The notes below the pieces were generated by a model that was given only the letters and a program-made list of their open reading frames with translations, was not told the DNA's origin and searched no databases. Positions 55,111-63,176 of a stretch of 64,000 nucleotides of DNA are shown piece after piece (positions within the stretch are counted from its first letter, which is position 1; each line of letters starts with the position of its first letter). Origin of the DNA: Oscillospiraceae bacterium (GTDB lineage Bacteria; Bacillota; Clostridia; Oscillospirales; Oscillospiraceae); NCBI GenBank assembly GCA_016282135.1, contig JAEEKA010000006.1, positions 38,243 to 102,242 on the forward strand, written 5' to 3'. The position numbers and the translations under genes are program-made.

Positions 55111-56712
55111 TCAGAATTCCTGTTCCCGCTTCCAGGCCAGATAGTCGTCGTAGCCGCAGAGCCTGTCGAGAATCTTCCCGTTGGGCAGGAACTCGATAAT
55201 TCGGTCAGCGGTGGTGGATAAAAGCTCATGGTCGTGGGAGGCGATGAAAACATTTCCCGGGAAAGCGGAAACGCCCTTGTTGACCGCCTGAATAGATTCC
55301 ATATCCAGGTGGTTGGTGGGCTGATCCAGCAGAATGCAGTTGGCTCCGGAGAGCATCATTCGGGATAGCATCATCCGGACCTTTTCGCCGCCGGAGAGTA
55401 CAGAAACCGGCTTAAACACCTCGTCGCCGGAGAAGAGCATCCGGCCCAGGAAGCCCCGGAGATATACGTCGTCCTTTTTTTCGGAGAATGGCCGCATCCA
55501 GTCCACCAAAGATTCGGAATGCCCCTCAAAGTAAGCGGTGTTGTCCTTGGGGAAATAGCTCTGGGAGGTAGAGACGCCCCACTTGATGGTGCCCTCGTCC
55601 GGCTCCATCTCCCCCATCAGCAGCTTGAACATCACGGTCTGGGCCAGCTCGTTTTCGCCCACAAAGGCAATTTTCTCGTTGCGGTTGGCAATGAAGCTCA
55701 CCTTATCCAAAAGCTTGACGCCGTCCACGGTCTTGCTGACGTCGGTGACAAAGAGCACGTCCTTGCCCACCTCCCGCTCCCGGGTGAAGCCCACGAAGGG
55801 ATAGCGGCGGGTGGAGCAGGGAATCTCTTCCACGGATATTTTATCCAACAGCTTCCGGCGAGCCGTGGCCTGCTTGCTCTTGGACTTGTTGGCGGAAAAA
55901 CGGGAGATAAAAGCCTGCAGCTCTGCAATCTTTTCCTCGTTGCGCTTGTTCTTGTTTCGCAGCAGTGCTTGGACCAGCTGGCTGGATTCATACCAGAAGT
56001 CGTAGTTACCCACGTACATCTTAATCTTGCCGTAGTCGATGTCGACAATATTGGTGCAGACGGTGTTCAGGAAGTGGCGGTCATGGGAGACCACGATGAC
56101 CGTGCCGGGATAATCCAGCAGAAAGTCCTCCAGCCAGTTGATGGACTCGATGTCCAGGTTGTTGGTGGGCTCGTCCAGCAGGATGATGTCCGGGTTCCCG
56201 AAGAGGGCCTGGGCCAGCAGGACCTTCACCTTGTCACGGGGATCTGTGTCGGCCATTTGGTCGTAGTGCTTGCTCACGTCGATGCCCAAGCCCTGCAAGA
56301 TCCGGCTGGCGTCAGACTCCGCCTCCCAGCCGTTCAGCTCCGCGAACTCCGCTTCCAGCTCCGCGGCCCGGATGCCGTCCTCGTCGGAAAAGTCAGCCTT
56401 CTCGTAGATGGCGTCCTTTTCCTTCATGATCTCATAGAGGTGCGGATTGCCCATAATCACCGTATCCATCACGGAGTAGGCGTCATACCGGAACTGGTCC
56501 TGCTTCAAAACCGACATCCGGACGCCGGGCTTGATGGCTACATAGCCCTTGGTGGGCTCCAGCTCGCCGGAAAGAATTTTGACCAGCGTGGATTTGCCCG
56601 CGCCGTTGGCGCCGATAACGCCGTAGCAGTTGCCTGCCGTAAATTGCAGGTCCGCGTGCTGAAACAGAACGGAACCCGCAAATTGCATGCTGAGATCAGA
56701 TACTGTGATCAT
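55111..56712 (-). CDS. ABC-F ribosome-associated ATPase with one degenerate ATP site
   Basis: 533 aa, soluble protein with two ATPase domains and a helical linker (about 240-320) of the EttA/YbiT/YkpA type; such proteins act at the ribosomal E-site. Domain 1 has Walker A GANGAGKST (34-42) and Walker B LLDEPTNN (D180, E181), but its signature LSGGEK is replaced by TDPRDK (156-161). Domain 2 has signature LSGGEK (439-444), but its Walker A is GENELAQT (352-359, no Lys) and its catalytic Glu is Gln464 (LLDQPTN). So one composite site is complete and the other has lost all its parts. AAGGAG precedes the ATG. It is last in the DnaJ-HIRAN-exonuclease operon. Confidence 0.9.
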   Translation of the reverse strand: MITVSDLSMQFAGSVLFQHADLQFTAGNCYGVIGANGAGKSTLVKILSGELEPTKGYVAIKPGVRMSVLKQDQFRYDAYSVMDTVIMGNPHLYEIMKEKDAIYEKADFSDEDGIRAAELEAEFAELNGWEAESDASRILQGLGIDVSKHYDQMADTDPRDKVKVLLAQALFGNPDIILLDEPTNNLDIESINWLEDFLLDYPGTVIVVSHDRHFLNTVCTNIVDIDYGKIKMYVGNYDFWYESSQLVQALLRNKNKRNEEKIAELQAFISRFSANKSKSKQATARRKLLDKISVEEIPCSTRRYPFVGFTREREVGKDVLFVTDVSKTVDGVKLLDKVSFIANRNEKIAFVGENELAQTVMFKLLMGEMEPDEGTIKWGVSTSQSYFPKDNTAYFEGHSESLVDWMRPFSEKKDDVYLRGFLGRMLFSGDEVFKPVSVLSGGEKVRMMLSRMMLSGANCILLDQPTNHLDMESIQAVNKGVSAFPGNVFIASHDHELLSTTADRIIEFLPNGKILDRLCGYDDYLAWKREQEF

Positions 56713-56749
56713 AGACTAACTCCTTGTTTGTTACTTTCAATACGACTGG

Positions 56750-57313
56750 TTACTGAAAAAAACGGTAGGTTTTGTAGAATGGCGCCAGGTCGGTCTGGCC
56801 CAGGTAATACTGGAGCAAACCGGCGCAGGCTTTGGTATCGCTGAGGGCGTTGTGATGCTGCAGAGGCAGATCCAGCAGCTCCGCCAGTGTGTTCAGCCGA
56901 TGGTTTCCCGCCTGGGGGAGCAGCTTCCTGCCCATCTGACAGGTACAGACGTATTTCGCAGAAGGCTTCCAGTCGATACCGTAGTCCCGCAGGCACTTGC
57001 TCAAAACGCCCAGGTCGAAGACGGCGTTATGAGCGCAGAGGATGCCCCGGTCCAGAAGGGGACGCAGCAGCTCCCAAAGCACCGGGAAGGTGGGCTGATT
57101 GCGAACCATCCGGGGCGTGATGCCGGTAAGATTGATGTTGAAAGCGTCAAAGGGCTCCTCTGGGTTGACCAGAGAATAGAAGTTCGTTGTCTTTTCCCCG
57201 TCCTCCACCACCACGACGCCAATGGCGCTCAAACGGTCGTTTCGGCTGTTGGGAGTCTCCACGTCAAAGGCCACGTAGGTATCATACATTGGGCGCGATT
57301 CCTCCGGGTTCAT
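56750..57313 (-). CDS. DEDDh 3'-5' exonuclease (DnaQ family)
   Basis: 187 aa. Single-domain exonuclease of the epsilon/DnaQ fold: Exo I AFDVET (Asp17, Glu19), Exo II AHNAVFD, Exo III HNALSDTKA with His and Asp. The start codon overlaps the stop of the HIRAN gene by one base (TGATG), so translation is coupled. As an isolated small exonuclease it may trim DNA or RNA ends. The HIRAN partner suggests a DNA-end role (inference). Confidence 0.92.
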   Translation of the reverse strand: MNPEESRPMYDTYVAFDVETPNSRNDRLSAIGVVVVEDGEKTTNFYSLVNPEEPFDAFNINLTGITPRMVRNQPTFPVLWELLRPLLDRGILCAHNAVFDLGVLSKCLRDYGIDWKPSAKYVCTCQMGRKLLPQAGNHRLNTLAELLDLPLQHHNALSDTKACAGLLQYYLGQTDLAPFYKTYRFFQ

Positions 57314-57705
57314 CAGTCGTCATTCAGATAGACTTCGATTTCGATTTGCAGCCAGTCTCCCTGCCACTGTTTCGACAAGATTCTGGCGTAGAGCAGCTTT
57401 CCGGCGTCCATGAGCCGGGCCAGAATATGATTCTCCTTCCGTGGAACATAGCCCAGCTTTACCCGGTCCCGGGTATAGATCTTGATGGCATTGGGGTCGG
57501 AGGGGTTGTCCGGAATCCGGATCAGCTCCAGCCGATCCCCTGGCTTCAAAAACGGTTCCAGTTCTTCAATCCCGACTACATGCGTCGTTCCGGCTATCAT
57601 GGTCTGCAGCAAAAGCACATCAGAAGAATAGGGTGCGGGCGTATTCAAGTCCGCGTGCAGACTTTTCAGCAGGCTGCCCGATGGAGTTTTGGCCAGTTCC
57701 TTCAC
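57313..57705 (-). CDS. HIRAN domain protein
   Basis: 130 aa, almost only a HIRAN domain. IAGTTHVVGIEELEPFLKPGDRLELIRIPDNPSDPNAIKIY... with DNPSDPNAI as the family core and YVPRKENHILARLMDAG as its second half. In HLTF and related enzymes HIRAN binds 3'-ends of single-stranded DNA at stalled forks. Standalone bacterial HIRAN proteins have no defined function. It overlaps the DnaJ-like gene by ATGA and the exonuclease gene by one base. Confidence 0.85.
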   Translation of the reverse strand: MKELAKTPSGSLLKSLHADLNTPAPYSSDVLLLQTMIAGTTHVVGIEELEPFLKPGDRLELIRIPDNPSDPNAIKIYTRDRVKLGYVPRKENHILARLMDAGKLLYARILSKQWQGDWLQIEIEVYLNDD

Positions 57706-58538
57706 AGCGTGTCCTCCTCTCCATCTTCCGGGTTCATCAAATTGGAAATCTCTGCTTCATACCGAGCGGTCCGATCCCGAAGCTCCCGGAGCTGCTTTCT
57801 CAGCTCCGCCTCCCGGGCACGGCCCTGTTCTTCGTCCTCCAGGTAGACGCGGGCGCTGTATGGATATTTCGATTTGATGTCCTCCAGCTGCTCATCAAAG
57901 GACCGAATTCCGGCGCGAAGCCGCTTTGCCTCCGCCCGAAGCTCGTCCAAAGTGGAGGCTGCGGCCTCCGGCGCAGGATCCAGAGAATCACAAATCGTCC
58001 GAAGGGTTTCAATATCTCCGGCCCGATAGGCCCGCATGGCCTGGTCCAAGGTCTTTCCCCGCTCCTCCCGGTCATCTCCCGGGTGAAGGTCAGGGTGCAA
58101 GGCCTTCACAGCCTGCCGATATAGGTTCTTCAACTCCTTCTGTCCCCGCTGACTCAGGCCGGGACCCTCCCGCCGTTCCATAACGCCCTCTACCCTGCGA
58201 AAGCGGTTTGTCAACTCTTCCCGGTATTCGGCAAGCTCCTGGTCCAACGTGGCCTCGATCTGTTCCTCATCCGCCTGCTCCCGGCGATTGCGGCAGGCAC
58301 GAATCATTTTGGCCTTCCGCTTCGCCCGCAGACAGTCGCACCAGCATTCATAAACCTTGAGCTCCAGCGCACCGAAGCGGCGCAGATAGGCGGCCTCAAT
58401 TCGTTTGCACTGAATCAGCAGCAGCTCGTCCTTTTGCAGCAAAAGGGCGGTCAGAGAGGCCCGAAGCCGGGCAATCTCCTCACGCAGGGCAAGATCCTCT
58501 GGGTGCGGCTCCATATCGTGATAATCATTCGTATTCAT
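57702..58538 (-). CDS. Coiled-coil protein with a J-domain-like module
   Basis: 278 aa. Mostly helical, with long charged coiled coils before and after a segment QKELKNLYRQAVKALHPDLHPGDD that carries the HPD motif of J-domains. The following helices (about residues 160-200) resemble DnaJ helix III. There is no Gly/Phe or zinc region. J-proteins stimulate Hsp70 ATPase, but that activity here is an inference from the motif. The ATG at 58538 has AAGGGGAG upstream. It is the first gene of an overlapping four-gene operon. Confidence 0.75.
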   Translation of the reverse strand: MNTNDYHDMEPHPEDLALREEIARLRASLTALLLQKDELLLIQCKRIEAAYLRRFGALELKVYECWCDCLRAKRKAKMIRACRNRREQADEEQIEATLDQELAEYREELTNRFRRVEGVMERREGPGLSQRGQKELKNLYRQAVKALHPDLHPGDDREERGKTLDQAMRAYRAGDIETLRTICDSLDPAPEAAASTLDELRAEAKRLRAGIRSFDEQLEDIKSKYPYSARVYLEDEEQGRAREAELRKQLRELRDRTARYEAEISNLMNPEDGEEDTL

Positions 58539-58585
58539 TATGCCGCTCCCCTTTCCCTCGATGTTTCGAATCTTTTCTGTCTTAT

Positions 58586-58614
58586 ACATTAGCCGACAGA
58601 AAAAGATTTGTCAA
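58586..58614 (-). promoter_or_regulatory. Possible promoter of the J-domain-HIRAN operon
   Basis: On the minus strand TTGACA (58614-58609) with TAATGT 17 bases further (58591-58586). The -35 box is perfect, the -10 box weak. Confidence 0.4.
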
Positions 58615-58652
58615 GGTATTTCGGCGGTGGTGACAATACGAACCCTGAAAGT

Positions 58653-59777
58653 CTACAGTTCAAAATCCGGAAACAGTCCGTTTTTTACGCAGGCAACGAT
58701 TTTTTCAACTTCATCCACAGCGCGCTTTCTGCCGACTTCGGATTCCATCCAGTTGTCGCGCCGCGTATGGGTATCTTCCGCCGGGCAGGGCAACACCTCA
58801 ATGTGCGCTGGAAACAAGTATCTTGCAAGGCAAAGACTTCTTCGCATGTGAAACGAGGTAGTCACAAGAAGCACCTTTTTCACCTGGTCAATGCAAAACT
58901 CCCGCTGTAATTCCATCAGCGAACCCAGTATGTTTTCTACTGTGTTCCTGGCGTAGGTATCCATAATCAGATCCTCCGGCCTCACACCCCGGGCAATCGC
59001 GTGAAGACGCATGTGCTCGGCCTCACACATTTCCCCCTCCGGAAAGGCCTTCACCTTTCCACCGCTGAGCAGTATTTTGGGCGCACGCTGATTCCGGTAA
59101 GCCTCTTCCGCAACGGGAATCTTATACTGCGAAGCCTTTGTGCTTCCCAAAACCACAACACAGTCCGCCCGCTCCCCGGTATCTTCCAGGCCACGGTACA
59201 AAATCCGATCCACGATTTCGTCAGTCAGATTATCGCTGTTGATTTTTGACACCATCATACGATTATCGTTCACAATCGCATACACGTAGGTATCCTTCCA
59301 CTTTGGCATACCCATCCCGTCAGTGTGAAAAAAGATATTCTGCAGGAAGTGCGCCTCCCTGCGCATGCCGACCTTTTCCAACAGCTTCCATGACGGGGTG
59401 TTTCTGGGATCACATTCGGCATAGACCCGATGAACGCTAGATTTGAACGCGTGGTCAATCACCGCGGAAAGGGCTTCGGCCCCGTAGCCGTTTCTCTGGA
59501 ACGACTTGTTGACGATGTAGCCGACTTCTCTCGCCGCATACTCCCGAATTCCGCAGTAGATATTCCCGATCACCTTTCCGGTAGCGGAAAGCACAATCGC
59601 GTAGTATTCCTCAGACCCAAGACGGGCCCGCAGCTGTTCTCTGCCGCATTCATAGGTAATGCCGAGGTAGCCCTCAAATTCATCGTCCCGCAGCTGAGAC
59701 AAAAACTCGTACAAATCATCGTAGTCCGCTTCCGTGAAAGGCCTCAAAAGCAGGCGAGCTGTTTTGATTTCTCTCAT
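58653..59777 (-). CDS. GNAT acetyltransferase fused to a DUF218/YdcF-like domain
   Basis: 374 aa. Residues 1-175 are a RimJ/RimL-type GNAT acetyltransferase (RLLLRPFTEADYDDLYEFL, VGYIVNKSFQRNGYGAEAL, NTPSWKLLEKVGMRREA). Residues 195-374 are a DUF218 domain: CVVVLGSTKASQYKIPVAEEAY, LLSGGK, DTYARNTVENI, KVLLVTTSFHMRRSL. DUF218 proteins are membrane-associated or soluble proteins with a Rossmann-like fold and unknown function. The join is in-frame with no stop or internal start signal. AAAGGGA precedes the ATG. It is the last gene of a six-gene run. Confidence 0.88.
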   Translation of the reverse strand: MREIKTARLLLRPFTEADYDDLYEFLSQLRDDEFEGYLGITYECGREQLRARLGSEEYYAIVLSATGKVIGNIYCGIREYAAREVGYIVNKSFQRNGYGAEALSAVIDHAFKSSVHRVYAECDPRNTPSWKLLEKVGMRREAHFLQNIFFHTDGMGMPKWKDTYVYAIVNDNRMMVSKINSDNLTDEIVDRILYRGLEDTGERADCVVVLGSTKASQYKIPVAEEAYRNQRAPKILLSGGKVKAFPEGEMCEAEHMRLHAIARGVRPEDLIMDTYARNTVENILGSLMELQREFCIDQVKKVLLVTTSFHMRRSLCLARYLFPAHIEVLPCPAEDTHTRRDNWMESEVGRKRAVDEVEKIVACVKNGLFPDFEL

Positions 59778-59807
59778 CTGATTGTCCCTTTCTGACTCAA
59801 TTCCGGC

Positions 59808-60590
59808 TCACTTTTTGCGCAGAATGTCCAGTGTGTGATGGGACGCGCCGATCAGGTCCTGACGCTCGCACACCGCAAAATGGTACTCCATCCATTTTTT
59901 AAACGTCGCATCGTCCATCCCGTCGATATACTCGCGCTTGTAATTCGTCGCCCCGTCCGACGCAATCAGCTTGACCCTTTCCACTGAAAATGCTGCGTTC
60001 AACGCGGCAATATCCTCGGTTCTGTACAGTTCAAAAATCTCTTTCGGCTCACTGACGCAGTGCCAGTCCGGCGTAAGCATGTGGAGCTCCATCACCTCAC
60101 GGAGCTTGTTCATCCCGAACACATACTGTATGACCGTCGGCTCATTCATGCAGTAGGCCACCAGGATATATCCGCCCGGTCTTGTCACCCGGACCGCCTC
60201 GGACAGGGCCTGCAGCTTGTCCGCCTCGGTGTACAGGTGGTACATGGGCCCCAGCTCCATGGTCAGGTCGAACGACGCATCCGGGAAGGCGGACAGATCC
60301 AGCGCATTGCCCTGGAGCGCCCGGATCGGCTCTGTGCCGTCCAGCTTGGAACGCAATATTTCCAGGTTGCGGGCAACCAATTCCACAGCGGTCACATGAA
60401 AACCCTGTTTTGCAAGGGTCACGCTGTACCGACCCGTTCCGGCGCCCACCTCCAGCAGCCTCGGTTCCGACATGCCGGAAAGGCACTCGGAGATATATTT
60501 CATCGTGGTCAGGTACTCCACCTGCCCGTGGCGGGAAAGGAGTCTCCCCTCCTCGTCATAACTGTTGTAGTACTGTTCCAGAAAGCTCAT
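59808..60590 (-). CDS. SAM-dependent methyltransferase (class I)
   Basis: 260 aa. Motif I LLEVGAGTGRYSVTLAKQG near residue 40, acidic VTAVEL after beta2, and SFDLTMELGPMYHL for the post-motif. The substrate is not deducible; small-molecule methyltransferases of this size are common in antibiotic-tailoring and detoxification clusters. AGGAAAGG precedes the ATG. Spacing to the neighbours is 14 and 30 bases. Confidence 0.87.
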   Translation of the reverse strand: MSFLEQYYNSYDEEGRLLSRHGQVEYLTTMKYISECLSGMSEPRLLEVGAGTGRYSVTLAKQGFHVTAVELVARNLEILRSKLDGTEPIRALQGNALDLSAFPDASFDLTMELGPMYHLYTEADKLQALSEAVRVTRPGGYILVAYCMNEPTVIQYVFGMNKLREVMELHMLTPDWHCVSEPKEIFELYRTEDIAALNAAFSVERVKLIASDGATNYKREYIDGMDDATFKKWMEYHFAVCERQDLIGASHHTLDILRKK

Positions 60591-60604
60591 GGCACCTTTC
60601 CTTC

Positions 60605-61066
60605 CTACTCAATATTCGCCAATCCTTCATACAGATCGTTGAAGGATTTGCCCCGGCTGCACCTGCCGTAGGACAGGCTTTTGTTGTTTCCGAATTCCAG
60701 CAAAAAGCACTTGGTCAATTCTTCCACCGTCTGTTCCAGGGCATTGAAAAACTGCTGATAGGCAAAATTGCTGGCGGCGGAGCCTTCCTCAAAGCTGTTG
60801 ACGATCAGGGATTCCGTTACCTGGTCCAGCGGATACATCTTGATATGCATCAGCTCATGCACGATGACCTCTTCCAGGTTTTCCTGCTTGGGGTTGACCG
60901 CGTTCAATAGCAGGATGGCCTTTCGGTCGTCGCAGTCGATTTTGAAATCCCCTGTCTTACGCCACGTCGGGTCCTCCACAAACTCCAATTTGACGTCCCA
61001 GGCGGGGGTGATGCGCAGCTTCTTGACGTATTTGTCAAATAGTGCGGTGATTTCATTTCTGTCCAT
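60605..61066 (-). CDS. Small HExxH putative metalloprotease
   Basis: 153 aa. The motif EEVIVHELMHIKM has His70, Glu71 and His74, the zinc-binding HExxH of metallopeptidases, and an EEGSAASNFAYQQF helix after it may supply the third ligand. No signal peptide or membrane helix is present, so it acts in the cytoplasm. AAAGGTGA upstream supports the ATG at 61066. No family is recognised beyond the HExxH motif, so peptidase activity is a prediction. Confidence 0.65.
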   Translation of the reverse strand: MDRNEITALFDKYVKKLRITPAWDVKLEFVEDPTWRKTGDFKIDCDDRKAILLLNAVNPKQENLEEVIVHELMHIKMYPLDQVTESLIVNSFEEGSAASNFAYQQFFNALEQTVEELTKCFLLEFGNNKSLSYGRCSRGKSFNDLYEGLANIE

Positions 61067-61086
61067 ACTCGTCACCTTTCTTTTTC

Positions 61087-61728
61087 TCATTTTGAAAGAA
61101 ACGGTTCCCGCTGTTTAACAAGCCATTCAACCGTTTCCAGACTGCCATTGGCAAGGATATAATCCAAAACGTCTCGTTTCTTGAGAATCGTTTCGATAAG
61201 AGGCTGCTCCAGACGGTCCAGGAACTGGGCAAAGCTCACTTGGGAACTGCGCCGCAGCTCTTTCAAGCGCAGCGTATCCCGCTTTTTGCGTTCCGCCTCG
61301 CCCTTTGGGTAGCCCTGGCCGAAGGGCTCAGAAAACAGCTTGGCAATGGTCTGTTCAAAGTTTTCGCAGCCCGTCCAGGTGTATTCCTCTCCCAAGGGGA
61401 TGGAGATCGCGTTTCCATCGTTGATCTGTGCGAACAAATACGCGTCCATCGGTGATGGGGCATACCCGCACAGAACGCCGGGGATACTGTTGCAGGCCAG
61501 CATCATGCCCTGCCCGGAGGAACAGCCGGTAACAACAAAGTCAACCGAACCGCTCCCAAGCAGCAGCCCGACCAACACGGATATTTCCACATAACTGAAT
61601 CGCTGGACCTCATCCGGTTTGCACCCGAGGTTGACAACTTGGCTGCAAGGTGCATATCTCTTTACCGTCTCGTACAGCAAATTATTCTTGGCTGCCTGGG
61701 AGCTTGCCTGGATTACGCCGATTTTCAT
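61087..61728 (-). CDS. RpiB/LacA/LacB-like sugar-phosphate isomerase homologue
   Basis: 213 aa. The central block VDFVVTGCSSGQGMMLACN plus IPGVLCGYAPSPMDAYLFAQINDGNAISIPLGE matches the RpiB/LacAB fold, which isomerises ribose-5-phosphate or galactose-6-phosphate. A cysteine at the GCSSGQG position matches the catalytic Cys of RpiB, but the usual N-terminal DHAG/DH motif is replaced by IQASSQAA. A 60-residue C-terminal helical extension is unusual. The ATG at 61728 follows GAGGTGA. Substrate unknown, likely not RpiB itself. Confidence 0.72.
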   Translation of the reverse strand: MKIGVIQASSQAAKNNLLYETVKRYAPCSQVVNLGCKPDEVQRFSYVEISVLVGLLLGSGSVDFVVTGCSSGQGMMLACNSIPGVLCGYAPSPMDAYLFAQINDGNAISIPLGEEYTWTGCENFEQTIAKLFSEPFGQGYPKGEAERKKRDTLRLKELRRSSQVSFAQFLDRLEQPLIETILKKRDVLDYILANGSLETVEWLVKQREPFLSK

Positions 61729-61733
61729 TCGTT

Positions 61734-62183
61734 TCACCTCACGGAAAGTGTCCAGTTGTCGTTTGAAATCAAATACTGAAACTCCGTAAGCGCGGGAAAT
61801 TTTATCACATTTATCAACTCTTCCAAATCATCAACGGTTTTAACTTTGGAAAGATTGCCGTAAGAAACCCACTCCATTTGTCCTTCCTCAGAGGAAACAA
61901 GGTCTCCGGTCCATTGTGTTGCTTTGAAAAGCAGTACGACATATCTCCCCTGTTCAATCGGAAACTGCTTTACCCCGGCCAGTCTCGGTTCCAAAATCGT
62001 CAATCCGGTTTCCTCCTTCATTTCCCGGATCACCGCGTCAACAAAGGATTCCCCCGGTTCCACATGGCCGCCGGGCAATGCGTACCCATGCCAATCTTTT
62101 TTCACCCTGTTTTGAAGAAGCACTTTATCTCCATCCTCGATCAGGCAGAGTACGGTCAACTCCACATTCTCTGTTCTCCTCAA
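61734..62183 (-). CDS. Nudix hydrolase
   Basis: 149 aa. Nudix box GX5EX7REUXEEXGU is complete: GGHVEPGESFVDAVIREMKEETGL near residues 38-61. Cleaves nucleoside diphosphate derivatives; 8-oxo-dGTP-type (MutT-like) or sugar-nucleotide substrates are possible. The start is TTG at 62183 with AGGGGAG upstream. It lies 4 bases after the preceding gene. Confidence 0.9.
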   Translation of the reverse strand: MRRTENVELTVLCLIEDGDKVLLQNRVKKDWHGYALPGGHVEPGESFVDAVIREMKEETGLTILEPRLAGVKQFPIEQGRYVVLLFKATQWTGDLVSSEEGQMEWVSYGNLSKVKTVDDLEELINVIKFPALTEFQYLISNDNWTLSVR

Positions 62184-62187
62184 ACGA

Positions 62188-63120
62188 TCACTCCCCTAAA
62201 TCTGCATTGTGCTTCGCCCGGTTCAAAGTCATTCTGATCCCCACTGCGCCAACAGTTTGGCTCAACTTTTCTTTCCCGTCCGCGACAAAGCCGCATTTCT
62301 GATAGAAACGGAAGGCGCGCTGATTGTCCTTCAGAAGCCACAGGCGTATCTGTGAATAATCACGAAGCTGCTCCAAGCCGGCATTCATCAGGAGAAGACC
62401 GACGCCAGTTCCGTAATACTCCGACAAAACATACAGCGCGAAAATCTCTCCGGCCTCCGGGCCCTCTTCGCCGCTCTTTCCATAACCGACGAAGCCCACG
62501 ACACGGTCTCCATCCTTGGCCACAAGGATATTATCCGGCCATTGGAAGGCAATCTCCTCACACTTTTTCAGGGTCAATTTATCCAGATACGCCTGACTGA
62601 CAATGCCGGAGTATGCCTCATGCCAGGCGCGCCAGTGAACAGAGGCCTTTCCTTTGATTTCTTCCGGGGTTTCCATCTTTTTGATCGCAATATTCATTTG
62701 GGAAGCCTCCTTGGTTTCTTTGCGGGCTGACAGTCCGCGCTGCAGGTTGTTTACAAAAGCCTCGATCAGTGCAATGTCCCGCAGGTCCTTCTCCCGGCTA
62801 AGGGACTCTTTCATCAGGATAAGGCCCTTCAGGGAAATCACCGGAAATCCGTCAACCGTTTCTACCCGGTCATAGAGCCAATCCTCAAACAGTTCCACAT
62901 CGTCGCCGATTTGGATTTTTCTGGTTCCGTCCGCCAGGCGCTCTGTGTGGTAGCCCGCCGCTTCCAGCCTGTCAGCCAACTGCTTCGTACAGCCCAGGTC
63001 AATATCACTGGTTTGCTTCCGGATGCCGTAAAGGACCATCGCGCCGCCGGTGATGACCCAGTACTCGGTTTTGGGAAGAGCAAGGCCATCAATCCTTTGT
63101 ATCATTTCTTGTTTCGTCAT
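62188..63120 (-). CDS. Nucleotidyltransferase-like domain fused to GNAT acetyltransferase
   Basis: 310 aa. Residues 1-130 resemble MNT/AbiEii-type nucleotidyltransferases: GGAMVLYGIRKQTSDIDLG carries the GG...D-x-D signature and the rest follows the aminoglycoside-nucleotidyltransferase-like fold. Residues 142-310 form a GNAT acetyltransferase (FALYVLSEYYGTGVGLLLMNAGLEQL, NQRAFRFYQKCGF). AAGGAGG is encoded directly before Met142 (ATG at 62697), so a separate acetyltransferase product is likely too. The combination resembles resistance enzymes that modify drugs, but the substrate is unknown. First gene of the operon; weak ribosome binding site. Confidence 0.78.
   Translation of the reverse strand: MTKQEMIQRIDGLALPKTEYWVITGGAMVLYGIRKQTSDIDLGCTKQLADRLEAAGYHTERLADGTRKIQIGDDVELFEDWLYDRVETVDGFPVISLKGLILMKESLSREKDLRDIALIEAFVNNLQRGLSARKETKEASQMNIAIKKMETPEEIKGKASVHWRAWHEAYSGIVSQAYLDKLTLKKCEEIAFQWPDNILVAKDGDRVVGFVGYGKSGEEGPEAGEIFALYVLSEYYGTGVGLLLMNAGLEQLRDYSQIRLWLLKDNQRAFRFYQKCGFVADGKEKLSQTVGAVGIRMTLNRAKHNADLGE
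62706..62712 (-). promoter_or_regulatory. Strong internal ribosome binding site before the GNAT domain
   Basis: AAGGAGG (minus strand) lies 8 bases before the in-frame ATG at 62697. It is better than the site of the full-length gene and marks a likely internal translation start. Confidence 0.6.
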
Positions 63121-63176
63121 TTCTCAGAAACCCAATTTCTTTATGTTTTGTGGCAATCGGTATGTGATCAGCCCAA

